DNA of 64,000 bases. It comes from CAZNPU01 sp964575335 (GTDB lineage: Bacteria > Planctomycetota > Phycisphaerae > Phycisphaerales > SM1A02). The stretch is taken from NCBI GenBank assembly GCA_964575335.1, contig CAZNPU010000007.1, positions 1-64,000 on the forward strand. Reading direction: 5' to 3'. The notes under the pieces are model-generated. The model was not told the DNA's origin. It saw only the letters and a program-made list of their open reading frames with translations, and made no database searches. Of this stretch, positions 46,203 through 54,623 are shown piece after piece. The first letter of the stretch is position 1; every line of letters begins with the position of its first letter. The position numbers were made by a program, and so were the translations under genes.

Positions 46203-47054
46203 ATGCGAGTGATTCGATTTCGAGCCGATGACGGCCGTGTGCTGCATGGCGAAGCACAGGGCGATGATGCGGATTGCGCGCTGGTTCTCGCCGGTTCCAT
46301 TGCCGATGGCTTTGAGCGCACCGGCGAACGCGCCAGGGTCGTGGAACTGCTTGCGCCGCTTGAGCCGCGTGAAATCATCTGTATCGGCCGCAATTATTGC
46401 CGCCCTGACGCTGCGTCTGATGACGGCCGAGACAAGCAGGATGTCGCCTCATCGCATTCCCCTTCCTCGCCGTCGCTGCGTTCCGATGATGCTGCCCTTG
46501 AGGTTTTCCTCAAGCCTGCCTGCGCGCTGCAGGGGCCCAATCAGCCCATTCACCTGCCTTGCTTCGAAAACATCAATCCGCAGCTCGACTGCGAAGGCGA
46601 ATTGGCGATCGTCATCGGCAAGCGTGCCTGTAAAGTTTCAGAAGCTGGCGCGATGCAGTGCATCTTTGGCTACACAATCGCCAACGACGTGACCGCACGT
46701 CATTTTCAAACCCCTGCCGGCCCTCCGCTATGGATGCGAGGCAAGGGGTTCCCCAGCTTTTGTCCGCTCGGTCCGGCAATTGTCACGCGCGATGAAATCG
46801 CTGATCCGGATGCTCTGGCCATACACACGCGAATCAACGGCCAAGTGGTTCGTTCCGGCAACACCAGGCAGATGATCCGCAGCACGCGGCAAATCGTCGC
46901 CGCTCTCAGCCGCCATATGCCGCTGGAACCGGGGACGGTTCTCCTCACCGGCTCTCCGCAGCCGATTTCGGGCGTTTCCCGCGATCTGCAGGCCGGCGAT
47001 CGTGTCGAGATTGAAATTGCTGGCATCGGCCAACTGCAGAACTTCATCCAATAA
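46203..47054 (+). CDS. Fumarylacetoacetate hydrolase (FAH) family protein
   Basis: The 283-residue protein has the FAH fold of beta-keto-acid hydrolases and decarboxylases. Metal-binding acidic residues are in LDCEGELAIVIGKRA, and GYTIANDVTARHFQ and LTGSPQPISGV are family segments. EIICIGRNY at about residue 58 is the start of the catalytic loop. It contains a Ser/Asp-rich insert of about 30 residues (near 72-100) just after that loop, where relatives have a short helix. The true substrate cannot be told. It starts 76 bases after the GSIII stop. Confidence 0.85.
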   Translation: MRVIRFRADDGRVLHGEAQGDDADCALVLAGSIADGFERTGERARVVELLAPLEPREIICIGRNYCRPDAASDDGRDKQDVASSHSPSSPSLRSDDAALEVFLKPACALQGPNQPIHLPCFENINPQLDCEGELAIVIGKRACKVSEAGAMQCIFGYTIANDVTARHFQTPAGPPLWMRGKGFPSFCPLGPAIVTRDEIADPDALAIHTRINGQVVRSGNTRQMIRSTRQIVAALSRHMPLEPGTVLLTGSPQPISGVSRDLQAGDRVEIEIAGIGQLQNFIQ

Positions 47055-47099
47055 CCCCCAGCCGCTCTCAAAACCCTCGCAGCAACTTGGCAGTTCAGT

Positions 47100-47128
47100 T
47101 TGGTTTCCCCGCACGACTGTGGTATCCT
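47100..47128 (+). promoter_or_regulatory. Possible sigma-70 promoter of tig
   Basis: TTGGTT (47100-47105), a 17-base spacer and TATCCT (47123-47128) lie about 70 bases before the trigger factor start. Each box matches only three to four consensus bases, so this is a weak suggestion. Confidence 0.25.
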
Positions 47129-47197
47129 TCGGGGTTTCCTAATAGGCACTGAATGCACTGATACATTCCACTCCGGGGCTTTATTTGGAAGAGCACC

Positions 47198-48688
47198 ATG
47201 TCCCAGGCGACCGTAACCAACGAAGCGACCACCAACCAGGTCAAGATTGAAGATGTCGGTCCGGCCCGCAAGCGGCTCGTCATCACCATTCCCGCAGAGA
47301 CGATCGACGAAAAACTGCAGGAATCGATGAGCACCCTCGCAGCGGAAACCGTCCTGCCGGGCTTCCGGAAGGGCAAAGCCCCCAGGCAGTTGCTGGAGCG
47401 ACGCTTCGGTGATTCGGTCCGCACGGAAACGAAAAACCAGCTGATCGCCAGCGCGTACGCTGCTGCCATCGAAGAACACAACCTCAAGCCGGTGGGCGAT
47501 CCCGAGCCGGTTGGAGCAATGGACGAGCTGAAGCTCGAGCCGGGCAAGCCGCTGGAGTTCGCCATCGAGGTCGAAGTGGTGCCGACGTTCGATCTGCCGT
47601 CGTTCGACCAGATCGAGATCAAAAAGCCCATGCTCGAAATCACGAACGAGCATATTGAAGCGGAGATGAAGCGGCAGCAGTACATGCACGGCACTGCCCA
47701 CGAAATCAGCAGCGATTTCCAGGAAGGCGATCGCCTGCTGGGCTTCGCCAGCGTGGTGAAGAATGACGAAGCTGAGCCGTTTTTCCGCCAGGACAACGTA
47801 CTGGTTCTCTTCCCCGGCGAAGCGGAAGGCGGCCGCGGACAGGTGCTCGGCCTGATGATCGACGGCCTGCGCGGCTTGCTCGAGGGCAAGAAGGTCGGCG
47901 ACACCGTTACCATCGAAACCGTTGGCCCCGAAGCCCACGAGCTTGAAGACATCCGCGGCGCGAAGCTCGTCATCACCTTTGAAATCCGCAAAGCCGAACG
48001 CATTGAGCCGGCCTCGGCCGAAACCGTCGCTGAACGCTACGGCATTCCCGGCGTGGATATTCTCATGGAGCAGATCAAGCTCGCTCTGGAGCATCGCCGC
48101 GATAACGAGCAGGCTGCTGCGATGCGCGAGCAGGCTGTCTCACAGCTTGCTGATCTGGTCGAATTCGAGCTGCCCGAGAAGCTCTCGGCCCAGCAGGCTG
48201 CACGCAATCTTGAGCAGTATCGGCTTGAACTGCTGTACCGCGGCATGTCGCCTGAGGAAGTTGAGGAGAAGCTTGCGGAGATTCGCAGCGACAGCGAAGC
48301 GCAGACGCGCAGGCGACTCAAGCGGTTCTTCCTGCTCAGCCGGCTGGCTGAGCACTTCGGCGTTGAGGTCAACGAGCAGGAAGTCAACGGCCGAATTGCC
48401 GCCATTGCAGCCCAGCGGAACATGCGGCCGGAGAAACTTCGCCACGAACTGGCCCAGGCTGGACGCCTTGGCGAGGTGGCCCGCCTGATCCGCGACGAAA
48501 AAGCAGCCGACCGGCTTGTGGCGCAGGTCAAGCAGGTTGAAATCTCGGCAGAAGAGTGGAACAAGAGCTTCAACCAGAAGAACGCTTCTGATGCAGAAGC
48601 CTCGAAAGCGACCGGAAGCGCCAAAAAGAAGACCAGCAGCAAGAAGAAGACCAAGACGACCGACGAGGCCGGCGGAGCTGATTCCTGA
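47198..48688 (+). CDS. tig: Trigger factor
   Basis: The 496-residue ribosome-associated chaperone and peptidyl-prolyl isomerase. The ribosome-binding tail-loop signature is LPGFRKGKAPRQLLERRF near residue 53-70. The central FKBP-like domain (about 165-265) is diverged: the usual GD-x-V-x-I-D motif reads EGDRLLGFASV and the FEGG motif is absent, so isomerase activity is doubtful. A helical C-domain follows. The last 40 residues form a Lys/Ser/Thr-rich tail (KKKTSSKKKTK) that most trigger factors lack. A weak promoter is suggested upstream at 47100-47128. Confidence 0.94.
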   Translation: MSQATVTNEATTNQVKIEDVGPARKRLVITIPAETIDEKLQESMSTLAAETVLPGFRKGKAPRQLLERRFGDSVRTETKNQLIASAYAAAIEEHNLKPVGDPEPVGAMDELKLEPGKPLEFAIEVEVVPTFDLPSFDQIEIKKPMLEITNEHIEAEMKRQQYMHGTAHEISSDFQEGDRLLGFASVVKNDEAEPFFRQDNVLVLFPGEAEGGRGQVLGLMIDGLRGLLEGKKVGDTVTIETVGPEAHELEDIRGAKLVITFEIRKAERIEPASAETVAERYGIPGVDILMEQIKLALEHRRDNEQAAAMREQAVSQLADLVEFELPEKLSAQQAARNLEQYRLELLYRGMSPEEVEEKLAEIRSDSEAQTRRRLKRFFLLSRLAEHFGVEVNEQEVNGRIAAIAAQRNMRPEKLRHELAQAGRLGEVARLIRDEKAADRLVAQVKQVEISAEEWNKSFNQKNASDAEASKATGSAKKKTSSKKKTKTTDEAGGADS

Positions 48689-48714
48689 AACGGGAACGGG
48701 GGATAAGCCCGTGA

Positions 48715-48788
48715 AGTGAGTGAAGGAGTGAGAAGTGAGGGATGACGACCTACCCGGCGCTTCTTTCCTCACTACTCCACTCCTCACG
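48715..48788. repeat. Imperfect GTGAGGAGTGAG-type hairpin after tig
   Basis: The left arm (48715-48740, AGTGAAGGAGTGAGAAGTG region) and right arm (48767-48788, CCTCACTACTCCACTCCTCA) are complementary over about 20 bases with a few mismatches. It sits 27 bases after the tig stop and can serve as its terminator. A similar motif lies at 43449-43505. Confidence 0.5.
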
Positions 48789-48796
48789 CTGATGGA

Positions 48797-49207
48797 GTGG
48801 CCGACGACATGATGCAGATGAGCTGCCTGTTCGGTGCTGCTGCGATATCTGCGATATCGTCACCGGGCGACCGGAGTAGTCAGCTGTTTTCCAGTGTCCT
48901 GCCATGGCTGCTGCTGTTGATAGTGGTTGTGATTGTCGGCGGGGTGGTGATGTTGCTTGTTCGGCGATGGTTCACCAGCGAGAGCAGCAGGGAGACCATT
49001 GGATTTACGCTGCAGGATTTGCGGAATCTTCATGCTGCAGGCGAATTGTCCGATGAAGAATACGAACGAGCCCGAGCAAGCATGATCGGACGTTTGCAGT
49101 CGCCCTCACCCTCATCCCCACCCCAGAAAAAGCCCCCTGAATCACCCCCGGAATCGCCCGCGCCCTCGGACACACCGCCCGGTAACGCTCCCCGGATGCC
49201 AGATTGA
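48797..49207 (+). CDS. Small single-span membrane protein with SHOCT domain
   Basis: The 136-residue protein has one transmembrane helix (about residues 34-56, LFSSVLPWLLLLIVVVIVGG) and, after a short basic linker, a SHOCT-type helical pair FTLQDLRNLHAAGELSDEEYER. The C-terminus is a Pro/Ser-rich tail. SHOCT modules usually promote oligomer contacts. GTG at 48797 or ATG at 48809 could be the start; GGAG is closer to the proper distance for the latter. Its place between tig and clpX suggests a link with proteolysis, but that is inference. Confidence 0.72.
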   Translation: MADDMMQMSCLFGAAAISAISSPGDRSSQLFSSVLPWLLLLIVVVIVGGVVMLLVRRWFTSESSRETIGFTLQDLRNLHAAGELSDEEYERARASMIGRLQSPSPSSPPQKKPPESPPESPAPSDTPPGNAPRMPD

Positions 49208-49379
49208 TTTGCCCGAACTGCTAGACCTGCGTCATTGGTGGGGCAGAATGTATGGAGCCGGCTCGGAATCGCCTTTCGCGTCTTTAGACGCTCGAACCAT
49301 AACCCGATACACTTGGCATTCATCCGCACCATGCCGCTGGGGCGCATGCCTGTCGCAAGTGTTTCGCCTTGAGGAAGTT

Positions 49380-50885
49380 ATGAGCAACACCAGGAAGCCA
49401 GATCCGCTTCACAGCCCTGTTTCGTCAAACGTGCCTGCTGTCAATGCTGCCGCTGCCGCCTCTTCCGCCCCTGGCAATGGGAGCGGAAACCCTGGCCGCC
49501 GTGGCGGTCCATCGAAAACCAACGATGGCGGATTTGGCGGCAGTGGTTCCGGAGGTGGGGGCGGCGGTGGCGGTGGTGATTCCGGCGGCGGAAGCGGGGG
49601 CGGCTCCGGAGGTGGCGGAGGCGGGTTTCGTGGTCGGAAGGTCACGACCTGCAGTTTCTGCGGCAAGACCAGCCGCGAGGTTGGGCCGATGGTCGAAGGG
49701 CCTAACGACATCTACATCTGCTCCAACTGCACCGACCTGTGCCAGAACATCTTCCGCCAGGAGCGGCGACGCGTTTCCAGCGCCCGGCCGCTGTTTTCGG
49801 CGATCCCCTCGCCCCGGCAGATCAAGGAATTCCTCGATCAGTACGTGATCGGCCAGGATCACGCCAAGAAGGCTTTGTCGGTGGCGGTCCATAACCACTA
49901 CAAGCGCCTTACGCAGATCGATAATGAGGATTCGCCGGTTGAACTGGACAAATCTAACGTTTTGCTCATCGGACCAACCGGCACGGGCAAAACGCTGCTG
50001 GCCAAGACCCTTGCGCGGATTCTCAACGTGCCGTTCGCCATCGGCGACGCCACCACGCTGACTGAAGCGGGCTATGTGGGCGAGGACGTGGAGAACCTGC
50101 TGCTAAAGCTGCTCCAGGCTGCTGATTACGATCTGGAAGCCGCGCAGCGAGGCATCATCTACATCGATGAAATCGACAAGATCGGCAAGACCACGCACAA
50201 CGTTTCGATCACCCGCGACGTCTCCGGCGAAGGCGTGCAGCAGTCGCTGTTGAAGATGCTCGAAGGCACGATCTGCAACGTGCCCCCGCAGGGCGGCCGC
50301 AAGCACCCCGAACAACAGTACATTCAGATGGACACCAGCCACATTCTGTTCATCTGCGGCGGCTCGTTCGTGGGCATCGACGACATCATTCGCAAGCGCC
50401 TGGGCAAGCAGCGCATCGGGTTCTCTGCTGATCCAATCATCGATCAGTCAGATCGACAGAAGGCCGCGGAACTGCTCGCGCAGATCACGCCCGAAGACGT
50501 GCTGCAGTTCGGACTGATTCCCGAGCTTGTCGGCCGCCTGCCGATCATCTGCCCGCTCATGCCGCTCACGCGCGAAGCGATGATCCAGATTCTCACCGAG
50601 CCCAAGAACGCCATCGTGCGCCAGTATCAGCATCTGTTCAGCCTTGAAGGCGCCAAGCTGGAGTTCACGCCCGATGCACTGGATCTGCTTGCGGAACGTG
50701 CGATGAAACGCGACACCGGCGCCCGTGCGCTGCGTGCGGTGCTCGATGAATACATGCTCAACATCATGTATGACCTGCCCGAGCGCGACCGCTCCGGCAT
50801 TACCTACATCATCGATGCCGACGCAATTGAAAACAACCTTTCACTGGATGAAATCCCGCAGCGAAAGGCCAAGGAATCGGCGTAA
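49380..50885 (+). CDS. clpX: ClpX with long glycine-rich N-terminal extension
   Basis: ClpX (501 residues) unfolds substrates for the ClpP protease. The zinc-binding domain has Cys90, Cys93, Cys113 and Cys116 (CSFCGK ... CSNC), and the AAA+ domain follows with Walker A GPTGTGKT, Walker B YIDEIDKI and the substrate-translocation loop region. E. coli ClpX has only about 14 residues before its zinc cysteines; here about 85 residues precede them, with a Ser/Gly run of about 30 residues at 50-81. The start at 49380 follows GAGGAAG. No clpP is adjacent. Confidence 0.94.
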   Translation: MSNTRKPDPLHSPVSSNVPAVNAAAAASSAPGNGSGNPGRRGGPSKTNDGGFGGSGSGGGGGGGGGDSGGGSGGGSGGGGGGFRGRKVTTCSFCGKTSREVGPMVEGPNDIYICSNCTDLCQNIFRQERRRVSSARPLFSAIPSPRQIKEFLDQYVIGQDHAKKALSVAVHNHYKRLTQIDNEDSPVELDKSNVLLIGPTGTGKTLLAKTLARILNVPFAIGDATTLTEAGYVGEDVENLLLKLLQAADYDLEAAQRGIIYIDEIDKIGKTTHNVSITRDVSGEGVQQSLLKMLEGTICNVPPQGGRKHPEQQYIQMDTSHILFICGGSFVGIDDIIRKRLGKQRIGFSADPIIDQSDRQKAAELLAQITPEDVLQFGLIPELVGRLPIICPLMPLTREAMIQILTEPKNAIVRQYQHLFSLEGAKLEFTPDALDLLAERAMKRDTGARALRAVLDEYMLNIMYDLPERDRSGITYIIDADAIENNLSLDEIPQRKAKESA

Positions 50886-51219
50886 GCGCAACCGCTGATC
50901 GTTTTCACACAGGCAGCTTGCCAGCCGTGAGCTGTGCTGCGCGATCAACGTGCCGCGCTGCCAGAAGCGAGCATGCATGTGGTGCACATGCGCTGTTGCG
51001 CCATATTCAGCTGATGGCGCCGTAGCAGATGCTGTGTGCTGCGCACTCGGCTGTTGTGTGGGCACGAATACACGCGTCGAAATATCCGTCGGAAAGCCGG
51101 TCGATCGACAGCGCCATACCGCTGCAAGTTATTCATGCGTCAATGTCAGCGTCATCACCATCAGCGCATCATTATCCATCATTCATCGCGCATCGGGAGA
51201 TGATCGATCCATGACCTTC
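50886..51219. other. Gene-free region between clpX and dodecin
   Basis: About 330 bases between the clpX stop and the end of the convergent dodecin gene. No gene, clear terminator or repeat is visible by eye, though GC-palindromic words such as TGGCGCC occur. Confidence 0.35.
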
Positions 51220-51435
51220 TCACGATGTCTCTTCGAGCGTGAATCCGATCTTGACCGTGACCTGCCAGTGAGCGACTGAACCATTTTCGATGTGGCCGCG
51301 CGCTTCGGTTACTTCGAACCACCGCAGATTGCGCAGCGTCTTCGCAGCGCGGTTGATTGCATTGCGCACCGCATCTTCCATTGATGTTGCGGACGACCCG
51401 ACCAGTTCAGTCACCTTGTAAATGTGATCAGCCAT
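51220..51435 (-). CDS. Dodecin (flavin-binding protein)
   Basis: The 71-residue protein matches dodecin from end to end: MADHIYKVTELVGSSATSME, AVRNAINRAAKTLRNLRWFE, VTEARGHIENGSVAHWQVTV. Twelve copies form a hollow sphere binding riboflavin or FMN (Trp39, Gln-type residues near the C-terminus), thought to store or buffer free flavin. It stands alone and converges on clpX. Confidence 0.93.
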   Translation of the reverse strand: MADHIYKVTELVGSSATSMEDAVRNAINRAAKTLRNLRWFEVTEARGHIENGSVAHWQVTVKIGFTLEETS

Positions 51436-51750
51436 TTCAATCGCTCCGTCGTAGTCATCGTGCCTGGGTGTACAAGCAAGTCAGTACGCACGCGAGCGGA
51501 CATTGCCCAAAGCTCGCAACAATGCCGTCGTTGCACCATCATTCAAAGGCGTTCTGCAGATCAATCAACATGAGAAACGCACTGGAAACAGTTGAGGTGA
51601 CCCGCACAAGTGTCTGTATTGCACAATGGCAGAGCCAGAGCGTGTGAAGCATGCAGCGCGCTCTGCTGCAGTGTGCTTCATATCACCAGACGCCTACAAT
51701 CGGTGTACTGTATTTGATCGCTTTCTGACTGATCTTCTGGATTTCAGCTC
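51436..51750. other. Divergent region between dodecin and MtfA gene
   Basis: About 315 bases without a gene. It contains an inverted pair GAAGCA (51646-51651) and TGCTTC (51674-51679) with extra pairing inside (CAGC/GCTG), about 70 bases before the MtfA start. It could be an operator or leader hairpin; otherwise I see nothing. Confidence 0.4.
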
Positions 51751-52593
51751 ATGTTCGGATTCAAGCGCTGGCGGCGAAATCGCCTGCGCCGCAAACCGTT
51801 TCCGCCCGCCTGGCGAGCGATTCTTGAGCAGAACCTGCCGATGTATCGCCTGCTGCCCGAACATGATCGGCTTGAACTCGAGAGCCACATTCAGGTTTTC
51901 CTGGCGGAGAAATACTTCGAAGGCTGCAACGGGCTTGAAATCACCGATGAAATTCGTGTAATGATCGCAGCCCAGGCCTGCATGCTTCTGCTGCATCGCG
52001 ACACCGATTACTACCCGGGCATGAAAACGATTCTGGTGTATCCGGACCGCTACGTTGCAACCAGCCGATCCGTCGGACCAGCCGGCGTGGTGACCGAAAG
52101 CCAGGATGTAAGGCTGGGCGAATCGTGGCATCGCCTCACCGGCTCGGGCGGGCCGGTGGTGCTTTCATGGCGCAGCGTGCAGGAAGGCGCAGCAGACATT
52201 TACGACGGCCACAACGTGGTACTACATGAATTCGCGCACCAGCTCGATGGCGAAACCGGTGGCATGGACGGCGCTCCGGCTTTGCCCGTGCATTCGATGT
52301 ACGTGCCCTGGGCGCGTGTGCTGGGGCGCGAATATCAGTCGCTGCTTGATGATCTTCGCATGGGCAGGCCGACGGTGCTTCATCCATACGCTGCGAAAAA
52401 TCCCGCTGAATTCTTCGCGGTGCTCACCGAGGTTTTTTTCGAAAAACCGCTCCAACTGCGTTCGAAGCATCCCGAGCTTTATGAGCAGATGAAGCAGTTT
52501 TATCAGCAGGATCCTGCAGCGCTGCGCGAGCAGTACGGGCAAATGCAGCAGCAACAGGACAACGTGCCGAATCACTCCGAGCAGCGGTTCTGA
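51751..52593 (+). CDS. mtfA: MtfA-family zinc metallopeptidase
   Basis: A 280-residue member of the MtfA (Mlc titration factor A) family. The zinc motif HEFAH (159-163) is preceded by the conserved DGHNVVLHE, and NPAEFFAVLTEVFFEKP supplies the third ligand Glu. In E. coli MtfA binds the repressor Mlc and has weak aminopeptidase activity. A basic N-terminus and no signal peptide suggest a cytosolic enzyme. The Gln-rich tail is an addition. No ptsG or mlc lies nearby, so its regulation target here is unknown. Confidence 0.9.
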   Translation: MFGFKRWRRNRLRRKPFPPAWRAILEQNLPMYRLLPEHDRLELESHIQVFLAEKYFEGCNGLEITDEIRVMIAAQACMLLLHRDTDYYPGMKTILVYPDRYVATSRSVGPAGVVTESQDVRLGESWHRLTGSGGPVVLSWRSVQEGAADIYDGHNVVLHEFAHQLDGETGGMDGAPALPVHSMYVPWARVLGREYQSLLDDLRMGRPTVLHPYAAKNPAEFFAVLTEVFFEKPLQLRSKHPELYEQMKQFYQQDPAALREQYGQMQQQQDNVPNHSEQRF

Positions 52594-52931
52594 CCTGAAG
52601 CAATAAGTCAGAAGACCTCCGCAACGCGGCCTGCAGCTACAGCAAACGATCCCGAATCGTGCTGCGCATTGCACGGCTGCATGACTGCACAACTGCACGG
52701 CGGATCACGCGCAGAAAAAACAGGACGGCGCGGCTCATGCCGCGCCGCCTGTTGCACAAACGCAAGCAGCCAAAAGAGAACGCATGAATACAAATGCACG
52801 GTCCAAGAGGCGCAATGTCGGGATCACGTCAGCGACAAATCGATCATTGCGCAATTATTGCATTTGTCCGCATTCATCCTTTGAAAGATGCGCCAGCGCT
52901 CATCGTTACATCACGGATTGCCTTTCGCTGT
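52594..52931. other. Gene-free region with a strong terminator for the minus-strand gene
   Basis: About 340 bases between the convergent MtfA and CxxCH-protein genes. Apart from the terminator at 52719-52753, nothing is recognisable. Confidence 0.4.
52719..52753 (-). terminator. Intrinsic terminator for the CxxCH protein gene
   Basis: AACAGG-A-CGGCGCGGC (52719-52734) pairs with GCCGCGCCGCCTGTT (52739-52753): 15 pairs with one bulged A and a four-base loop. Read on the minus strand it is followed at once by a run of T residues (AAAAAA at 52715-52720 on the plus strand). This is the clearest rho-independent terminator in the window, about 180 bases past the stop of the minus-strand gene. Confidence 0.8.
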
Positions 52932-54344
52932 TTAATGCACGCGCGATGTGGCACGGTTGGGTGTTACAAAGAGCGTGTTGCACGACGAGTTCAGCACATC
53001 GCACAAATCATCAGCCCGGCGCTGCAGATCGTTGAAATCACGCCGCACCGCACCGTCAAATCCAGGTGGCGGACAATCCGGATCGTTGACGTTGATGATG
53101 CCGGTGAGAAATGCCGACAGCCCCGACTCGCTGTTGTGCGGCCTGGGATCGACGTGCGTGAATCCCGTCAACGTCTCGTCCAGGTGGCATCCATTGCAGG
53201 TGTTGAGCGCCAGAATGTGACGAACTTCAGTGGATTCAAACACCGGCACGCGCCACAAGGTTCCGTCAGCCAACGATGAGCCGGCAAGCAGCGGATTGCC
53301 GTTATGAATAGCAGGCATATTGTGCCGGCGCAATGTGAGGTCAAGCAGATCGTCCTCGACGTAATCGGTCAGCACAAACGTATTGGTCAACGAATTGTCA
53401 GGCGTTTGAGCCACGGTGGTCTGCACGAGCTGCGCATTAGGAAGCCCGCGCAATCTGAACTCGCGCAGCTCCCACGGACCGGTAAAGTGAATTTCATTGG
53501 TGCGCAATTGCGACAGCGCGCTGCGGTTGGGGCCGTGAGGATTGACGTGCGGCCCGGCGAACATGTCGGTGATCTTCTGCAGATGATGATTGAATGCGCT
53601 GTTGTGGTTTCCAAAGGGCAATGAACCAAGCTCATGCCAAAGGGTGGCCCACTTCTTGACGTCCTCGCAATCATTGGCGAGCAGGTGGTACTCGAAGATG
53701 ACCGTAAACTGCAGCGGACTCCATGTATCCGGGTTCGGCAGCGGATCGATTGGCCCCGGATCGGGAATGTGCAACGCGCAGAACACAAATCGGCCTTCGC
53801 CCGCAGTGAAGGTCGGTGAGTCTTGCCGCAGGTCAAGGCGATTGACGATCGCACACAGCCTGAACGGCGCAATGCGCATGTTCAGCACACCGCCTGGCCC
53901 GACGCCGCTGGCCTGTTCCCATCGCCTGATGAAATCCGTAACCCTGAACGTGGGCGCAACATCACGGCTTGCAACGGAAAAGCCGTTGATGGTGAGGTTG
54001 GTTTGATAGTGTTGCAGCCATCTGCGAACGAAGTTCGACAGCGCAACCGGGTTATCGTCAATTGAGTTGAACCCCGCTGCCGACGCCATAAGTTTGCCGA
54101 AGGTCCATGCACCGTTGGCGTGGGGCGGTGCGCCGGGCGTATCCCATCGCGTGCGCCAGATGTCGTTGACGACGCACAGTTCGGTAATCAGAAGTTCCTT
54201 GTTGGGCACAATGCTGCATGTGCCGATGGGCGGATCGGGCGGACAATTAATTTGTTGTTGCGCTGAGGTCGTTGTGGCAACGGCGAACATCGGCACAGCG
54301 ATCGCCGCTGCACGCATAACTCCAAACAGTCGATGCGTAAACAT
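52932..54344 (-). CDS. Secreted protein with one CxxCH motif, unknown function
   Basis: The 470-residue protein has a cleavable signal peptide (MFTHRLFGVMRAAAIAVPM, cutting after SAQ). The start at 54344 has a GGGGA at good distance. A single heme-c motif, CNGCH (Cys383, Cys386, His387), sits in NTCNGCHLDETLTGF, so covalent heme attachment is possible. The remainder reads as a globular, Trp-rich, cysteine-containing domain (RRWLQHYQTNLTINGFS ... FRVTDFIRRWEQASG). I know no named family. It is divergent from the VWA gene with a 279-base gap. Confidence 0.75.
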   Translation of the reverse strand: MFTHRLFGVMRAAAIAVPMFAVATTTSAQQQINCPPDPPIGTCSIVPNKELLITELCVVNDIWRTRWDTPGAPPHANGAWTFGKLMASAAGFNSIDDNPVALSNFVRRWLQHYQTNLTINGFSVASRDVAPTFRVTDFIRRWEQASGVGPGGVLNMRIAPFRLCAIVNRLDLRQDSPTFTAGEGRFVFCALHIPDPGPIDPLPNPDTWSPLQFTVIFEYHLLANDCEDVKKWATLWHELGSLPFGNHNSAFNHHLQKITDMFAGPHVNPHGPNRSALSQLRTNEIHFTGPWELREFRLRGLPNAQLVQTTVAQTPDNSLTNTFVLTDYVEDDLLDLTLRRHNMPAIHNGNPLLAGSSLADGTLWRVPVFESTEVRHILALNTCNGCHLDETLTGFTHVDPRPHNSESGLSAFLTGIINVNDPDCPPPGFDGAVRRDFNDLQRRADDLCDVLNSSCNTLFVTPNRATSRVH

Positions 54345-54623
54345 ACCAATCCCCTTTCGGATTGCCGGCCCGGGCAAATCACATATTGAGTTTGTCAGAT
54401 CGAACCGGAAAAAAGACCCGAAATCAGCGCCATCAATTGGGCCGCGTTTGATGTGCTGGCTCCGGAATGCGCCAACCATCCCCCCGCCAACACACTGTGT
54501 AGTGTAAACGATGCAGCGATGTGTGCAAATCAATATTTTTATTCGCCCCGACCAATGCGGCGACATGTCCGCGAGGTTTTCAGACAACCTGTTGCGTCGC
54601 CGATGCTGCGCCAATAATCCAGC

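Noticed and set aside
46706..48094. Long open frame antisense to the FAH gene and tig
   Set aside because: It spans two well-supported genes and has the composition of a shadow frame.
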